Below, piece after piece: positions 15,541 through 23,394 of a DNA stretch of 41,278 nt. The DNA is from an uncultured Collinsella sp. (GTDB lineage Bacteria; Actinomycetota; Coriobacteriia; Coriobacteriales; Coriobacteriaceae). The notes under the pieces were generated by a model, which was not told the DNA's origin, did no database searches, and was given only the letters and a program-made list of their open reading frames with translations. A program made the translations under genes and the position numbers. Each line of letters opens with the position of its first letter. Position 1 is the first letter of the stretch. Location: NCBI GenBank assembly GCA_902465265.1, contig CABQMF010000011.1:1-41278 (forward strand), written 5' to 3'.

Positions 15541-16398
15541 TTACTCAGCTTTACCCACAGAGTTGAGGTTGGTCATGCGGATCTTAACCAGCTCGGTGAT
15601 CTCGCGCATGCCCTCCTTGGCCGGCTTCTTGGGATCGAAGCAGGCGGGGTTCTCGGCCATGTAGGCCATGAAGCCCTTGGTGTAGGCCTGACGCAGCTCG
15701 GTGGCGTAGTTGACCTTGCAGATGCCGTTCTTCACAGCCTCGGCAACCTGCTCATCGGGCACACCGGAAGTGCCGTGCAGGACCAGCGGCACGTCGACGG
15801 CGTCGCGAATGGCCTTGACCACGGACTGCTCGATGTGCGGATCGCTCGTGTACACGCCGTGGCTGGTGCCAACGCCAATGGCCAGCGAGGTGCAGCCGGT
15901 GCGCTCGACGAACTCCTTGGCCTCGGCCGGATCGGTGTAGGGGCTCTCGCCCTCAACCGCGGGACCGTCGTCCTCCTTGCCGCCGACCTTGCCGAGCTCA
16001 GCCTCGACGGGCACGCCCATGGCGCGGCCAGCATCGGCGACGGACTTGGTCAGAGCGATGTTGTCCTCGAAGGACTCGTGCGAACCGTCGATCATGACGG
16101 AGGTGTAGCCAGTGCGGAAGGCCTGCATGCAGCGGTCATAGCCATCGCCGTGATCGAGGTGCAGGGCAACGGGCACGGAAGCGCGCTCGGCGGCAGCCTT
16201 GACCATGCCATAGAAGTAATCCAGGCCAGCGGTCTTAATGGTGCCCGGGGTGGTCTGCATGATGACGGGGGACTTGGTCTCCTCGGCAGCGGCCAGAACG
16301 GCCATAACAAACTCGAGGTTCTCGACGTTGAACGCGCCGACGGCGTAGTGGCCGGCCTGAGCGTCCTTGAGCATCTTTTCGGTGGTAACAAGTGCCAT
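15541..16398 (-). CDS. gatY: Class II tagatose-bisphosphate aldolase (GatY/KbaY type)
   Basis: It cleaves tagatose-1,6-bisphosphate to glyceraldehyde-3-P and dihydroxyacetone-P. In 285 residues the class II zinc-aldolase residues are present: Asp82 and His83 in LHLDHGD, His180 in GTSHGVY and His208 in LHGTSG, spaced as in E. coli GatY. The ATG at 16398 has GGAGAGGAG about nine bases upstream; a longer in-frame extension has no good ribosome site. It is the first gene of the gat operon and the only tagatose-bisphosphate aldolase candidate here, so it may also serve the lacABC branch. No gatZ partner is present; E. coli GatY needs GatZ for full activity. A fructose-bisphosphate role is possible. 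Confidence 0.88.
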   Translation of the reverse strand: MALVTTEKMLKDAQAGHYAVGAFNVENLEFVMAVLAAAEETKSPVIMQTTPGTIKTAGLDYFYGMVKAAAERASVPVALHLDHGDGYDRCMQAFRTGYTSVMIDGSHESFEDNIALTKSVADAGRAMGVPVEAELGKVGGKEDDGPAVEGESPYTDPAEAKEFVERTGCTSLAIGVGTSHGVYTSDPHIEQSVVKAIRDAVDVPLVLHGTSGVPDEQVAEAVKNGICKVNYATELRQAYTKGFMAYMAENPACFDPKKPAKEGMREITELVKIRMTNLNSVGKAE

Positions 16399-16604
16399 GA
16401 GCGTTTGCTCCTCTCCCTCGCCCGCATCTGGACATCGGGCGTACGTGTCCGCAAGGCGTTTTACCTTGCGTTTTGCTGCGCTCATTGTATGAAATTCAGC
16501 GGCTTTGCACGTGCGAGATATTGTCATCGCGCGAGGTTCAACCTTCATTTTTGAAAAGCAAACGGAAGAGATCGAACCCGAGCGCGCGTGTTCGATATTG
16601 AGTT

Positions 16605-16633
16605 TTGCGCCTTGATCGTCTTTCTTTTATAGA
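16605..16633 (+). promoter_or_regulatory. Promoter of the DeoR-family regulator
   Basis: TTGCGC at 16605-16610 and TATAGA at 16628-16633 are 17 bases apart, upstream of the regulator start at 16734. Confidence 0.55.
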
Positions 16634-16638
16634 AAAGA
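16623..16638. promoter_or_regulatory. Candidate operator in the gatY/gatR divergent region
   Basis: TCTTTT (16623-16628) and AAAAGA (16633-16638) form an inverted repeat over the -10 of the regulator promoter. Further TTTC/GAAA words run to about 16697 (GAAAATGAACGAAAAT). The A/T-rich composition of 16550-16700 contrasts with its surroundings. DeoR-family autoregulation is the likely use; no gene lies in 16399-16733. Confidence 0.45.
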
Positions 16639-16733
16639 TAAGTATTCGAAAGGCGTTTTCTTACTTAAAAAGAAAATGAACGAAAATAGAGTCAACACAA
16701 TTCCTGCAAATTTCAGACGATGATGGAGCGGAT

Positions 16734-17537
16734 ATGGCCCATGCAACAACCCGAGCTTTTGCCGACGAACGTCGCGCCGCCATCATGGAGATGCTCGAAC
16801 ATAACGCCTCCGTGCAGGTGGCAGAAATCGCCCAAACCTTTGGCGTGTCCTCCGTCACGGCCCGCGCCGACCTGGACGCTCTCGCCGAATCCGGCAAGCT
16901 GCGCCGCACGCATGGTGGTGCTGTGTCGCTCCAGAAGCGACTGACCGTATCCACCCAGGATCGCCGCATCAACGTCAATGTCGCCGCCAAGCAGGCCATC
17001 GCACAAAGCGCCATCGAGCTCGTCAATGACGGCGACACCCTGCTCGTCGACTCGGGCACCACCGCTCTCGAGTTTGTCCGCCTGCTCGACCAGCGCGATG
17101 GCATCACCGTCATCACCGCCGACATTACCATTGCCGATTACATCGACGAGAGCATGCCCTCGGTCGATGTCGTCATGCTGGGCGGGGCGCTGCGCAAAGG
17201 CCATCGTTATCTGTATGGACCGCTCACTATGCAGGCGCTCCAAATGGTCCATGCCGATCTGGCCATCATGTGCCCCGGCGCTTTTGTTCCCGGCTGTGGC
17301 TTTACGACCGACTTTCCGCAGATGGCCGAGACCAAAACGGCCATGATCGCCGCAGCCCATCAAAGCGTCGCCCTCATGGACGCCAGCAAGGTTAACGGAC
17401 GCGGCATGTACCGCTTTGCCGCACTGACCGATGTCAACACCATCGTGATGGACCGCGACCCCGAAGGCGCCGTCGCCACCTCAATCGCCGAGGCCACCGA
17501 TGGAACCGCCCCAGCCCTCGTCATCGCCCGCATCTAA
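16734..17537 (+). CDS. DeoR-family sugar-phosphate-responsive repressor (GatR-like)
   Basis: This is a likely repressor of the divergent gat operon. Its 267 residues have an N-terminal DeoR winged helix (12-68) ending in the family RRTHGGA, then the sugar-phosphate-binding domain with VDSGTTALE (about 105-113) and MLGGALRKGHRYLYGP. In this family a phosphorylated sugar intermediate, here plausibly tagatose-6-P or its bisphosphate, relieves repression. GGAG lies upstream of the ATG. Its position back to back with gatY and the intergenic palindromes support the pairing; the ligand is inferred. Confidence 0.85.
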   Translation: MAHATTRAFADERRAAIMEMLEHNASVQVAEIAQTFGVSSVTARADLDALAESGKLRRTHGGAVSLQKRLTVSTQDRRINVNVAAKQAIAQSAIELVNDGDTLLVDSGTTALEFVRLLDQRDGITVITADITIADYIDESMPSVDVVMLGGALRKGHRYLYGPLTMQALQMVHADLAIMCPGAFVPGCGFTTDFPQMAETKTAMIAAAHQSVALMDASKVNGRGMYRFAALTDVNTIVMDRDPEGAVATSIAEATDGTAPALVIARI

Positions 17538-17543
17538 AAACAA

Positions 17544-17582
17544 AAACCACCACAAAGGTGCCTGTCCCCTTTGTGGTGGTTT
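17544..17582. terminator. Bidirectional terminator between convergent genes
   Basis: AAACCACCACAAAGG (17544-17558) pairs with CCTTTGTGGTGGTTT (17568-17582), giving A and T ends on both strands. It serves the DeoR gene and the convergent flavodiiron gene. The loop holds TGCCTGTCC. Confidence 0.85.
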
Positions 17583-17605
17583 GAGCGCTAAACGTGAACG
17601 TGTCG

Positions 17606-18766
17606 CTACTTGGAAAGCTCGTCGGCGAGGGCCTCGATCTGGGCGCGCGAGGCGTCGTTGAGCGAACCCAGCACGGTCACCTTGTTCTGCGCCAGGGTAA
17701 TGTCCTTCATGCCCTCGAGCTCCTTGGTCATAACCTTGGCAGCTGCGGGCGCCCAGGAGCCGCCCTCGACGAGCGCCACGGTGCGGTTCTGGTAGGCATG
17801 CTCGGCGAGCGTGTGGATGAAGGTGCTCATGCACGGGAAAATCTCGCCCTGATAGGTGATGGAGGCGAGCACCAGACGGTCATAGCGGAACGCGTCCTCA
17901 ACGGCCTCGGCCATGTCGTCGCGAGTCAGGTCAAAGACGGAAACCTTCTGGCCGCGGGCCTCGAGCGCAGATGCAAGCTCCTCAACGGCAGCCTTCAGAT
18001 GGCCGTAGACGCTCGCGTAGGCAATGGTGATGCCCTCGTCCTCGGGCTGATAGCTCGACCAGGTGTTGTAGGTGTCGAGGTAGTAGCCCAGGTTCTCGGT
18101 CAGCACGGGGCCGTGGAGCGGGCAGATAATCTGAATGTCCAGGTCGGCGGCCTTCTTGAGGACGGCCTGCACGAACTTGCCGAACTTACCGACGATGCCA
18201 AAGTAGTAGCGGCGAGCCTCGCAAGCCCACCCTTCCGGATCCTCGATGTCGTTGGCGCCAAACTTGCCAAAGCCGTCGGCACTAAAGAGCACCTTGTCGG
18301 TGGACTCGTAGGAGAAGATCACCTCGGGCCAGTGAACGTTGGGGGCGCCGATAAAGGTCAGGCTGTGGCCGCCCAGGTCGAGCACATCGCCCTCTTTGAC
18401 GACCATCTTGCGCTCGGGGTAGTCGGTGCCAAAGTAGTTGACCATCATGCGGAAGGCGCCCATGCTAGCCACAATCTGGGCCTGGGGATAGCGCTCCATA
18501 AAGGCAGCGATACCGGCAGAGTGATCGGGCTCCATGTGATGGACGACCAGGTAATCGGGCGTACGACCATCGAGCACGGCCTCGAGGTTGCCGAACCACT
18601 CGTCGACAAAGCCAGCGTCAACCGAATCGGCGACGGCGATCTTGTCGCCCAAGATAACGTAGCTGTTGTATGCCATACCGTTCTCGGACACGTCGTACTG
18701 GCCCTCGAACAGGTCAATGTCGTGATCGTCGACGCCAATGTAGCGGATATCCTTGGTGATCTCCAT
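17606..18766 (-). CDS. Flavodiiron protein (A-type, FprA-like)
   Basis: This cytoplasmic oxygen- or NO-reducing flavoprotein protects anaerobes. Its 386 residues comprise a metallo-beta-lactamase-like half with diiron ligands His77, Glu79 and Asp81-His82 in HHMEPDH, His145, Asp164 and His218 (CPLHGP), then a flavodoxin half from about 245 with ASVYGHLK and VEGGSWAP. No rubredoxin or flavin reductase domain is fused. The ATG at 18766 has AGGAGG ten bases upstream. It is unrelated in function to its sugar-gene neighbours. Family members differ in O2 versus NO preference, which cannot be read from the sequence. Confidence 0.9.
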   Translation of the reverse strand: MEITKDIRYIGVDDHDIDLFEGQYDVSENGMAYNSYVILGDKIAVADSVDAGFVDEWFGNLEAVLDGRTPDYLVVHHMEPDHSAGIAAFMERYPQAQIVASMGAFRMMVNYFGTDYPERKMVVKEGDVLDLGGHSLTFIGAPNVHWPEVIFSYESTDKVLFSADGFGKFGANDIEDPEGWACEARRYYFGIVGKFGKFVQAVLKKAADLDIQIICPLHGPVLTENLGYYLDTYNTWSSYQPEDEGITIAYASVYGHLKAAVEELASALEARGQKVSVFDLTRDDMAEAVEDAFRYDRLVLASITYQGEIFPCMSTFIHTLAEHAYQNRTVALVEGGSWAPAAAKVMTKELEGMKDITLAQNKVTVLGSLNDASRAQIEALADELSK

Positions 18767-18782
18767 CAGGCAAAGCCTCCTA

Positions 18783-18835
18783 GATAGACAAAAGAACCCG
18801 TCTATCATAACACTCACCTTCATAGCCACGGCTAT
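18783..18835. promoter_or_regulatory. Palindromes at the flavodiiron gene promoter
   Basis: GATAGAC (18783-18789) and GTCTATC (18800-18806) are a perfect inverted repeat; ATAGCCACGGCTAT (18822-18835) is a second palindrome. A -10-like TATGAT (minus strand, 18803-18808) overlaps the first. They are candidate regulator sites. Confidence 0.4.
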
Positions 18836-18895
18836 CCGTCAGCATCCTTACCGATTGTTATTGAGGCAGAATATACCGCCGTTTACCTGCGCAAA

Positions 18896-19927
18896 CTATG
18901 AGCGTGGTATCGCCGTGCTATGTCGAATAATGAGCTGGCCGGGAATACGAATGGCAACGGTTTTGCCCGCCGTACCCGCCTCGGGAACCGCATGCTCGAA
19001 TACCTCGCGTCCGCGCTGATGTAGATCGAATCGCACGGTCGTGAGCTCGTTGTGTGCCACAAAATCATCGAGCGAATCGTCGACGCCCACCACGCTTACG
19101 TCCTCGGGCACACGCAGGCCGCTATCGCGCAGCGCCGCAATTGCGCCGTTTGCCATCTGGTCGTTTGCCGCGTAAATCGCCGTCATGGTGTGATCGTGCT
19201 CGGCCAGGTGCCTGCCGGCCTCGTAGCCGCTGTTGGCAGACCAGTCGCCCTCGAGCGGCTCTGCCGGCTCGATGTGTTTACGCTCGAGCGCATCCTGCCA
19301 ACCGGCGCGACGAAATTGTTCGTCGACCGAGAACGACGGGCCGCCAATATAGCGAATCTGCTCGTGCCCCAGCTCAAACAGGTGATCCATAAGCAAGAGC
19401 GAGCAGCCGTAATGATCGGAGTCGACCGTGGTCACCCGCGGGTGCGCGTACATGGTGACGATAACCGTGCCAATGCCCGGCAGTGGATCAAACGTCTCAA
19501 AATCGGGCGCCATGCGGCTCATGCCGATGATGATGCCGTCCACCGGCAATGCGGCCATACGACGCGTGGCCTCGGCAAGCGAAAACTCCTCGGTCTTGGA
19601 CATCTCGACCAGCGTGATAGCGCAATTATGCTCGCGAGCAGCGCTGGCGATGCCGTCGATCATTGAGAGGTTGCCAAACTTGGTGACATCGTTGACGCAC
19701 AGGCCGACCGAATGGTAACGGCCGTCGCGCAGCGAGCGACCGGCATAACTCGGGCGAAAGCCGAGCTCTTGCATAGCGGCCTGCACGCGCTGGCGCGTCT
19801 GCTCGTTAACGTTGGGCAAACCGTTGGCGACGCGCGAAACCGTCTGCTGCGAAACGCCAGCAGCGCGGGCAACGTCGGCCATGGAGACCGGACGCGTACC
19901 TGTATCGTTGGACGGGCGCCTTGCCAC
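18896..19927 (-). CDS. LacI-family regulator (LacI-A), divergent from galK-galT
   Basis: This sugar-responsive repressor has 343 residues: helix-turn-helix 15-35 with recognition residues Gln27-Gln28 (GVSQQTVSRVANG), hinge region near 60-70, then a periplasmic-binding-protein-like ligand domain ending near 335. It starts at GTG 19927 with AAGGTGA just upstream. Three operator-like sites lie between it and galK, so it probably controls both itself and galK-galT. It resembles the LacI proteins at 30341, 35242 and 40173 throughout, suggesting duplication and divergence. The inducer is unknown; galactose or a derivative is likely. Confidence 0.88.
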   Translation of the reverse strand: MARRPSNDTGTRPVSMADVARAAGVSQQTVSRVANGLPNVNEQTRQRVQAAMQELGFRPSYAGRSLRDGRYHSVGLCVNDVTKFGNLSMIDGIASAAREHNCAITLVEMSKTEEFSLAEATRRMAALPVDGIIIGMSRMAPDFETFDPLPGIGTVIVTMYAHPRVTTVDSDHYGCSLLLMDHLFELGHEQIRYIGGPSFSVDEQFRRAGWQDALERKHIEPAEPLEGDWSANSGYEAGRHLAEHDHTMTAIYAANDQMANGAIAALRDSGLRVPEDVSVVGVDDSLDDFVAHNELTTVRFDLHQRGREVFEHAVPEAGTAGKTVAIRIPGQLIIRHSTAIPRS

Positions 19928-20019
19928 AGGATCACCTTCACCCTTGCGAGATCTGAATAGCGTGAATGCCGGCCCGGGCAGGAGTTTAGCCCGCGCCGAG
20001 GCCCGCTATCGTCGGACGC

Positions 20020-20035
20020 ATGTTAACGTACTCTA
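20020..20035. promoter_or_regulatory. LacI-A operator, site 1
   Basis: ATG TTA ACGT ACT CTA matches the galK-region consensus in all but the last triplet. Confidence 0.6.
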
Positions 20036-20081
20036 CTTTTTCAATCCGCATCTCTTCTGCTTTATAAGTCCATACGGCAAT

Positions 20082-20092
20082 ACCGTTCACGG
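20082..20092. promoter_or_regulatory. ACCGTTCACGG motif, galK/LacI-A region
   Basis: This is an exact copy, followed by CTGA, of the 11-bp motif also upstream of lacA, lacF, lacE and the 36.6-kb GH1 gene. Confidence 0.55.
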
Positions 20093-20142
20093 CTGAATTT
20101 CTACCGATTACCAGATTCTCAAAAAGTGACAAGCGATGTGTT

Positions 20143-20158
20143 ATGAGTACGTTAACAT
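20143..20158. promoter_or_regulatory. LacI-A operator, site 2
   Basis: ATG AGT ACGT TAA CAT, which is the reverse complement of ATG TTA ACGT ACT CAT. Confidence 0.7.
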
Positions 20159-20206
20159 AGCCCGTAACGTGCGGCATCGTGAACACTTGGTTCATGCCGC
20201 TTCAAG

Positions 20207-20222
20207 TTGTTAACGTACTCAT
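20207..20222. promoter_or_regulatory. LacI-A operator, site 3
   Basis: TTG TTA ACGT ACT CAT, 44 bases before the galK start; it is positioned to block transcription. Confidence 0.7.
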
Positions 20223-20265
20223 AACGGCGCAAAACTTACCCGTACGCGCCAAGGAAAGGACTCCG

Positions 20266-21471
20266 ATGACCACCCCCGACGAAAAGACACTCGCCACGCT
20301 CACCAAGCTGTTTGAGGAGGAGTTTGGGCCCATCGGCGATCGCCAGGTGCTCTATGTGCACGCGCCCGGCCGCTCCGAGATCAGTGGCAACCACACCGAC
20401 CACGAGGGCGGCCACGTCATCGCCGGCTCGCTCGATGTCGCCGTCGACGGCATCGCCGTGGCAACCGACACCAACAAGATTCGCGTCGCCGACGAGGGCT
20501 ATCCCACGTTTGAGATCACGCTCGACACGCTGGGTATTCAAGAGTCCGAGAAGGGCACGTCTGCGAGCCTCGTCCGCGGCATGGCCCACGAAATCGCTGC
20601 TCTGGGCGTTGAGCCCCAGGGCTTCGACTTCGCCTTCACCTGCTCTGTCCCCTCGGGCGGTGGCCTTTCCAGCTCTGCCGCCGTCGAGGCCGCGTACGGC
20701 CGTGCCATGGAGACGCTCTGGGGCGCGCCCGCCATCGAGCCCGTCGCGCTCGCTCAGATGAGCCAGCGCACCGAGAACAACTACTACGGCAAGCCCTGCG
20801 GCCTGATGGACCAGGCCGCCGTATGTCTGGGCGGCCTCGCCTACATGGACTTTGAGGACCAGGCTCAGCCTAAAACCCAGAAGCTCGAGCTCAACTTTGA
20901 GGATCACGGTTATGCGCTCGTGCTCGTTAAGGTCGGTGCCGACCACGTGGCCGCCACCGACGACTACGCAGCCGTTCCGCGCGAGATGCAGGACGTCGCC
21001 GCCGAGTTTGGCAAGGCACGCCTGTGCGAGGTCAACGTTGCCGACTTTGACGCCAAGCTCCCCGAGCTGCGCGCCAAGCTGGGCGACCGCGCCTGCCTGC
21101 GCGCCGTTCATTACTGGTACGAGAACGGCCTGGTCGACAAACGCTGGGCAGCTCTGAACGCCGGCGACATCGACCAGTTCCTGGTCCTGACGCGCGAGTC
21201 TGGCGCCAGCTCCGCCATGTACCTGCAGAATGTTGTTGCCAAACTGGGTTCCGAGCAGCCCTCGATGTATGCCCTGGCGCTGGCCGAGCACGTGCTCGAC
21301 GGCCGCGGCGCCGTCCGTATCCACGGTGGCGGCTTTGGTGGCACTATCCAGGCCTTCGTGCCGCTCGACCTGGTCGACACCTTCATTGCCAAGATGAACG
21401 GCTGGCTGGGCGATGGCTCTGCCCGTCATTACGCTATCTCTGACAAGGGGGCTTACGCGGCATGGCTGTAA
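20266..21471 (+). CDS. galK: Galactokinase
   Basis: It phosphorylates galactose to galactose-1-P with ATP, the first Leloir step. Its 401 residues are of the GHMP kinase fold: galactokinase signature GRSEISGNHTDHEGG (35-49), ATP-binding PSGGGLSSSAA (129-139), CGLMDQ with the catalytic Asp, and the C-terminal HGGGFGGT. AAGGAAAGGA precedes the ATG at 20266; the frame stays open upstream but with no ribosome site. It overlaps galT by 10 bases. Three LacI-A operators and an ACCGTTCACGG motif lie upstream. The signature has His where many galactokinases have Tyr (HTDH rather than HTDY). Confidence 0.93.
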   Translation: MTTPDEKTLATLTKLFEEEFGPIGDRQVLYVHAPGRSEISGNHTDHEGGHVIAGSLDVAVDGIAVATDTNKIRVADEGYPTFEITLDTLGIQESEKGTSASLVRGMAHEIAALGVEPQGFDFAFTCSVPSGGGLSSSAAVEAAYGRAMETLWGAPAIEPVALAQMSQRTENNYYGKPCGLMDQAAVCLGGLAYMDFEDQAQPKTQKLELNFEDHGYALVLVKVGADHVAATDDYAAVPREMQDVAAEFGKARLCEVNVADFDAKLPELRAKLGDRACLRAVHYWYENGLVDKRWAALNAGDIDQFLVLTRESGASSAMYLQNVVAKLGSEQPSMYALALAEHVLDGRGAVRIHGGGFGGTIQAFVPLDLVDTFIAKMNGWLGDGSARHYAISDKGAYAAWL

Positions 21472-23090
21472 TGACTGACGTGCGCGAGGCCGCGCAGAAC
21501 CTGATCGAGTACGCTATCCACCGATCGATGATCGGCCAGGACGATCGCATCTGGGCATATAACACCATTTTGGAGTGCATCGGCGCCACGGGCCCCGCAC
21601 TCGACATGGCTTGGGCGCTCAAGACCGAGAAGATTTCGCTCTTGCACCCCGATACCCTGCCCGACTTTGACCTGGAGGGCACGCTCGCCGCGCTTGCCGA
21701 GGCCGCCGTTGCCAACGGCGCCGCCGAGGACACGGCGTCGGGCCGCGACCGCATCGCCATGCGCATCATGGGCGCGCTCATGCCGAGGCCTTCGGTTGTA
21801 AACGAGGAATTCAACGGCCGCATGGGCGTCAACGAGCCCCGCGCCGCGACCGACTGGTTCTACGGCCTGTGCTGCGACGCTGGCTACGTGCGCCGTGCCG
21901 CCATCGCGCGCAACATCAAATGGAGCACTCCCACCAACTGGGGCGACCTGGAGATCACTATCAATCTGTCGAAGCCCGAGAAGGACCCGCGCGACATTGC
22001 CGCAGCCGGCGCCGCAAAGAACACGGGCGAGAAGTATCCCGCCTGCCAGCTGTGCATCGAGAACGAGGGCTACCCTGGACGTTCCGCCGCAGCCGACGGC
22101 GGCGCCCATCCCGCTCGCCAGAACCTGCGCGTTATCCCCATTCAACTCGACGGCGAGCGCTGGGGCTTCCAGTACAGCCCGTATGCGTATTTTAACGAGC
22201 ACTGCATTGCCATGAGCTCCGAGCATCGCCCGATGCACGTCGACCGTAAGGGACTGACCTGCCTGCTCGACTTTGTCGACCTGTTCCCGCACTACTTTAT
22301 TGGCTCCAACGCCGACCTGCCCATCGTGGGCGGCTCGATTCTGTCGCACGACCACTTCCAGGGTGGCGCGCACGAGTTCCCCATGATGCATGCCACCGAA
22401 GTCTCGCAGTTTAGCGTGCCCGGATTTGACCAGGTCAGCGGCACCGTGCTGCAGTGGCCACTTTCGGTGCTGCGACTGCGCTCGCACGACCGCGCTCAGC
22501 TGCTCGACGCTGCCGAGAAGATTATCCTCGCTTGGCGCGAGTGGACCGACGAGTCCGTGGGCGTTATCGCGCACACGGCCGACGGCGTGGCCCACAACAC
22601 CGTGACGCCCGTCATCCGCCGCGTCGACTCCCGCGGCAATGCCGGCGGCGAGGCCTACGAGGCCTACCTGGCGCTTCGCTGCAACATCACGACCGACGAG
22701 CATCCGCTGGGTGTGTTCCACCCGCATGCCGAGTATCACCATATTAAGAAGGAGAACATCGGCCTGATCGAGGTCATGGGCTTGGCCATTTTGCCGCCGC
22801 GCTTGGTCCCCGAGCTCGGTGCTGTCCGCGAGCACCTGCTGGCGGCCAAAGCCGATGCCAGCTACGACCTTGCCAGCGCGCTCGAGGGCGACGACCTTTG
22901 CCGCAGCCACGCCGCGTGGGCCGAGGACGTCTTTGCTCGCCGCGCCGACGAGCTTACGGCGGATAACGCCATCGATATCCTGCACGAGGAGGTCGGCGTG
23001 GTGTTTGGCCACGTGCTCGACAACGCCGGCGTCTTTAAGTGGGACGAAGCCGGCCGCGCCGCCCAGCAGCGCTTTATCGACTCGCTGTAG
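21462..23090 (+). CDS. galT: UDP-glucose--hexose-1-phosphate uridylyltransferase (long, Firmicutes-type)
   Basis: It exchanges UMP between UDP-glucose and galactose-1-P. At 542 residues it belongs to the long GalT group common in low-GC Gram-positives, not the 350-residue E. coli type. Visible are CQLC (195-198), GNIPIV-like NADLPIVGG and the active-site SHDHFQGG (295-302) with His296/His298. The ATG at 21462 overlaps the galK stop, and a second ATG at 21471 in TAATG is an alternative. No galE follows; the epimerase must be elsewhere. A terminator ends the unit. Confidence 0.92.
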   Translation: MAVMTDVREAAQNLIEYAIHRSMIGQDDRIWAYNTILECIGATGPALDMAWALKTEKISLLHPDTLPDFDLEGTLAALAEAAVANGAAEDTASGRDRIAMRIMGALMPRPSVVNEEFNGRMGVNEPRAATDWFYGLCCDAGYVRRAAIARNIKWSTPTNWGDLEITINLSKPEKDPRDIAAAGAAKNTGEKYPACQLCIENEGYPGRSAAADGGAHPARQNLRVIPIQLDGERWGFQYSPYAYFNEHCIAMSSEHRPMHVDRKGLTCLLDFVDLFPHYFIGSNADLPIVGGSILSHDHFQGGAHEFPMMHATEVSQFSVPGFDQVSGTVLQWPLSVLRLRSHDRAQLLDAAEKIILAWREWTDESVGVIAHTADGVAHNTVTPVIRRVDSRGNAGGEAYEAYLALRCNITTDEHPLGVFHPHAEYHHIKKENIGLIEVMGLAILPPRLVPELGAVREHLLAAKADASYDLASALEGDDLCRSHAAWAEDVFARRADELTADNAIDILHEEVGVVFGHVLDNAGVFKWDEAGRAAQQRFIDSL

Positions 23091-23138
23091 CACGCGAGCT
23101 CGAACGCACGCACTTAACAAATAGCGCCTACACGACCA

Positions 23139-23178
23139 CGGCGCCCGCCGGCAACATCGCCGACGGGCGCCGTTTTCT
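23139..23178 (+). terminator. Terminator of the galKT operon
   Basis: CGGCGCCCG (23139-23147) pairs with CGGGCGCCG (23164-23172), with extra inner pairing, followed by TTTTCT. Confidence 0.85.
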
Positions 23179-23208
23179 GATGCAAGGGTAGCTAATTTGC
23201 ACCAAAAC

Positions 23209-23255
23209 AAGGAGTGTTCCAAACTGCCGGCAGAGAAGGAACGTCCCCAGGTGCC
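23209..23255. repeat. Short dispersed repeat (AGTGTTCCAAACTGCC)
   Basis: AAGGAGTGTTCCAAACTGCC, then GGCAGAGAAGGAACGTCCC, is nearly repeated at 24719-24766. The two copies flank the DUF4143 ATPase gene in the same orientation. Confidence 0.65.
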
Positions 23256-23267
23256 GACCTAAACCAC

Positions 23268-23356
23268 CACATTATTCGATGGAAAAACGTGATTGCCTCA
23301 CACATTATTCGATGGAAAAACGTGGTTTACTCCCACATTTTTCGATGGAAAGATCG
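23268..23356. repeat. Three 33-bp iterons upstream of the DUF4143 ATPase
   Basis: The units begin at 23268, 23301 and 23334, exactly 33 bp apart (about three helical turns). The first two 24-base units are identical; the third is CACATTTTTCGATGGAAAGATCG. Each is an imperfect hairpin: CAC.TT.TTC, GATG loop, GAAAAACGTG. The last overlaps the expected -35 zone of a TATACT -10 at 23366-23371. They are probable binding sites for a dedicated regulator or for the ATPase itself. Confidence 0.8.
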
Positions 23357-23394
23357 AAACGGTCTTATACTAACCATGATCGTTAGGAGGCAGT

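Noticed and set aside
16399..16548. Fifty-residue upstream extension of GatY
   Set aside because: Composition is unlike an aldolase, there is no ribosome site, and ATG 16398 aligns the active-site residues with E. coli GatY numbering.
23268..23356. Possible small CRISPR array
   Set aside because: Only three units with nine- or ten-base gaps, no spacers of usual length and no cas genes.
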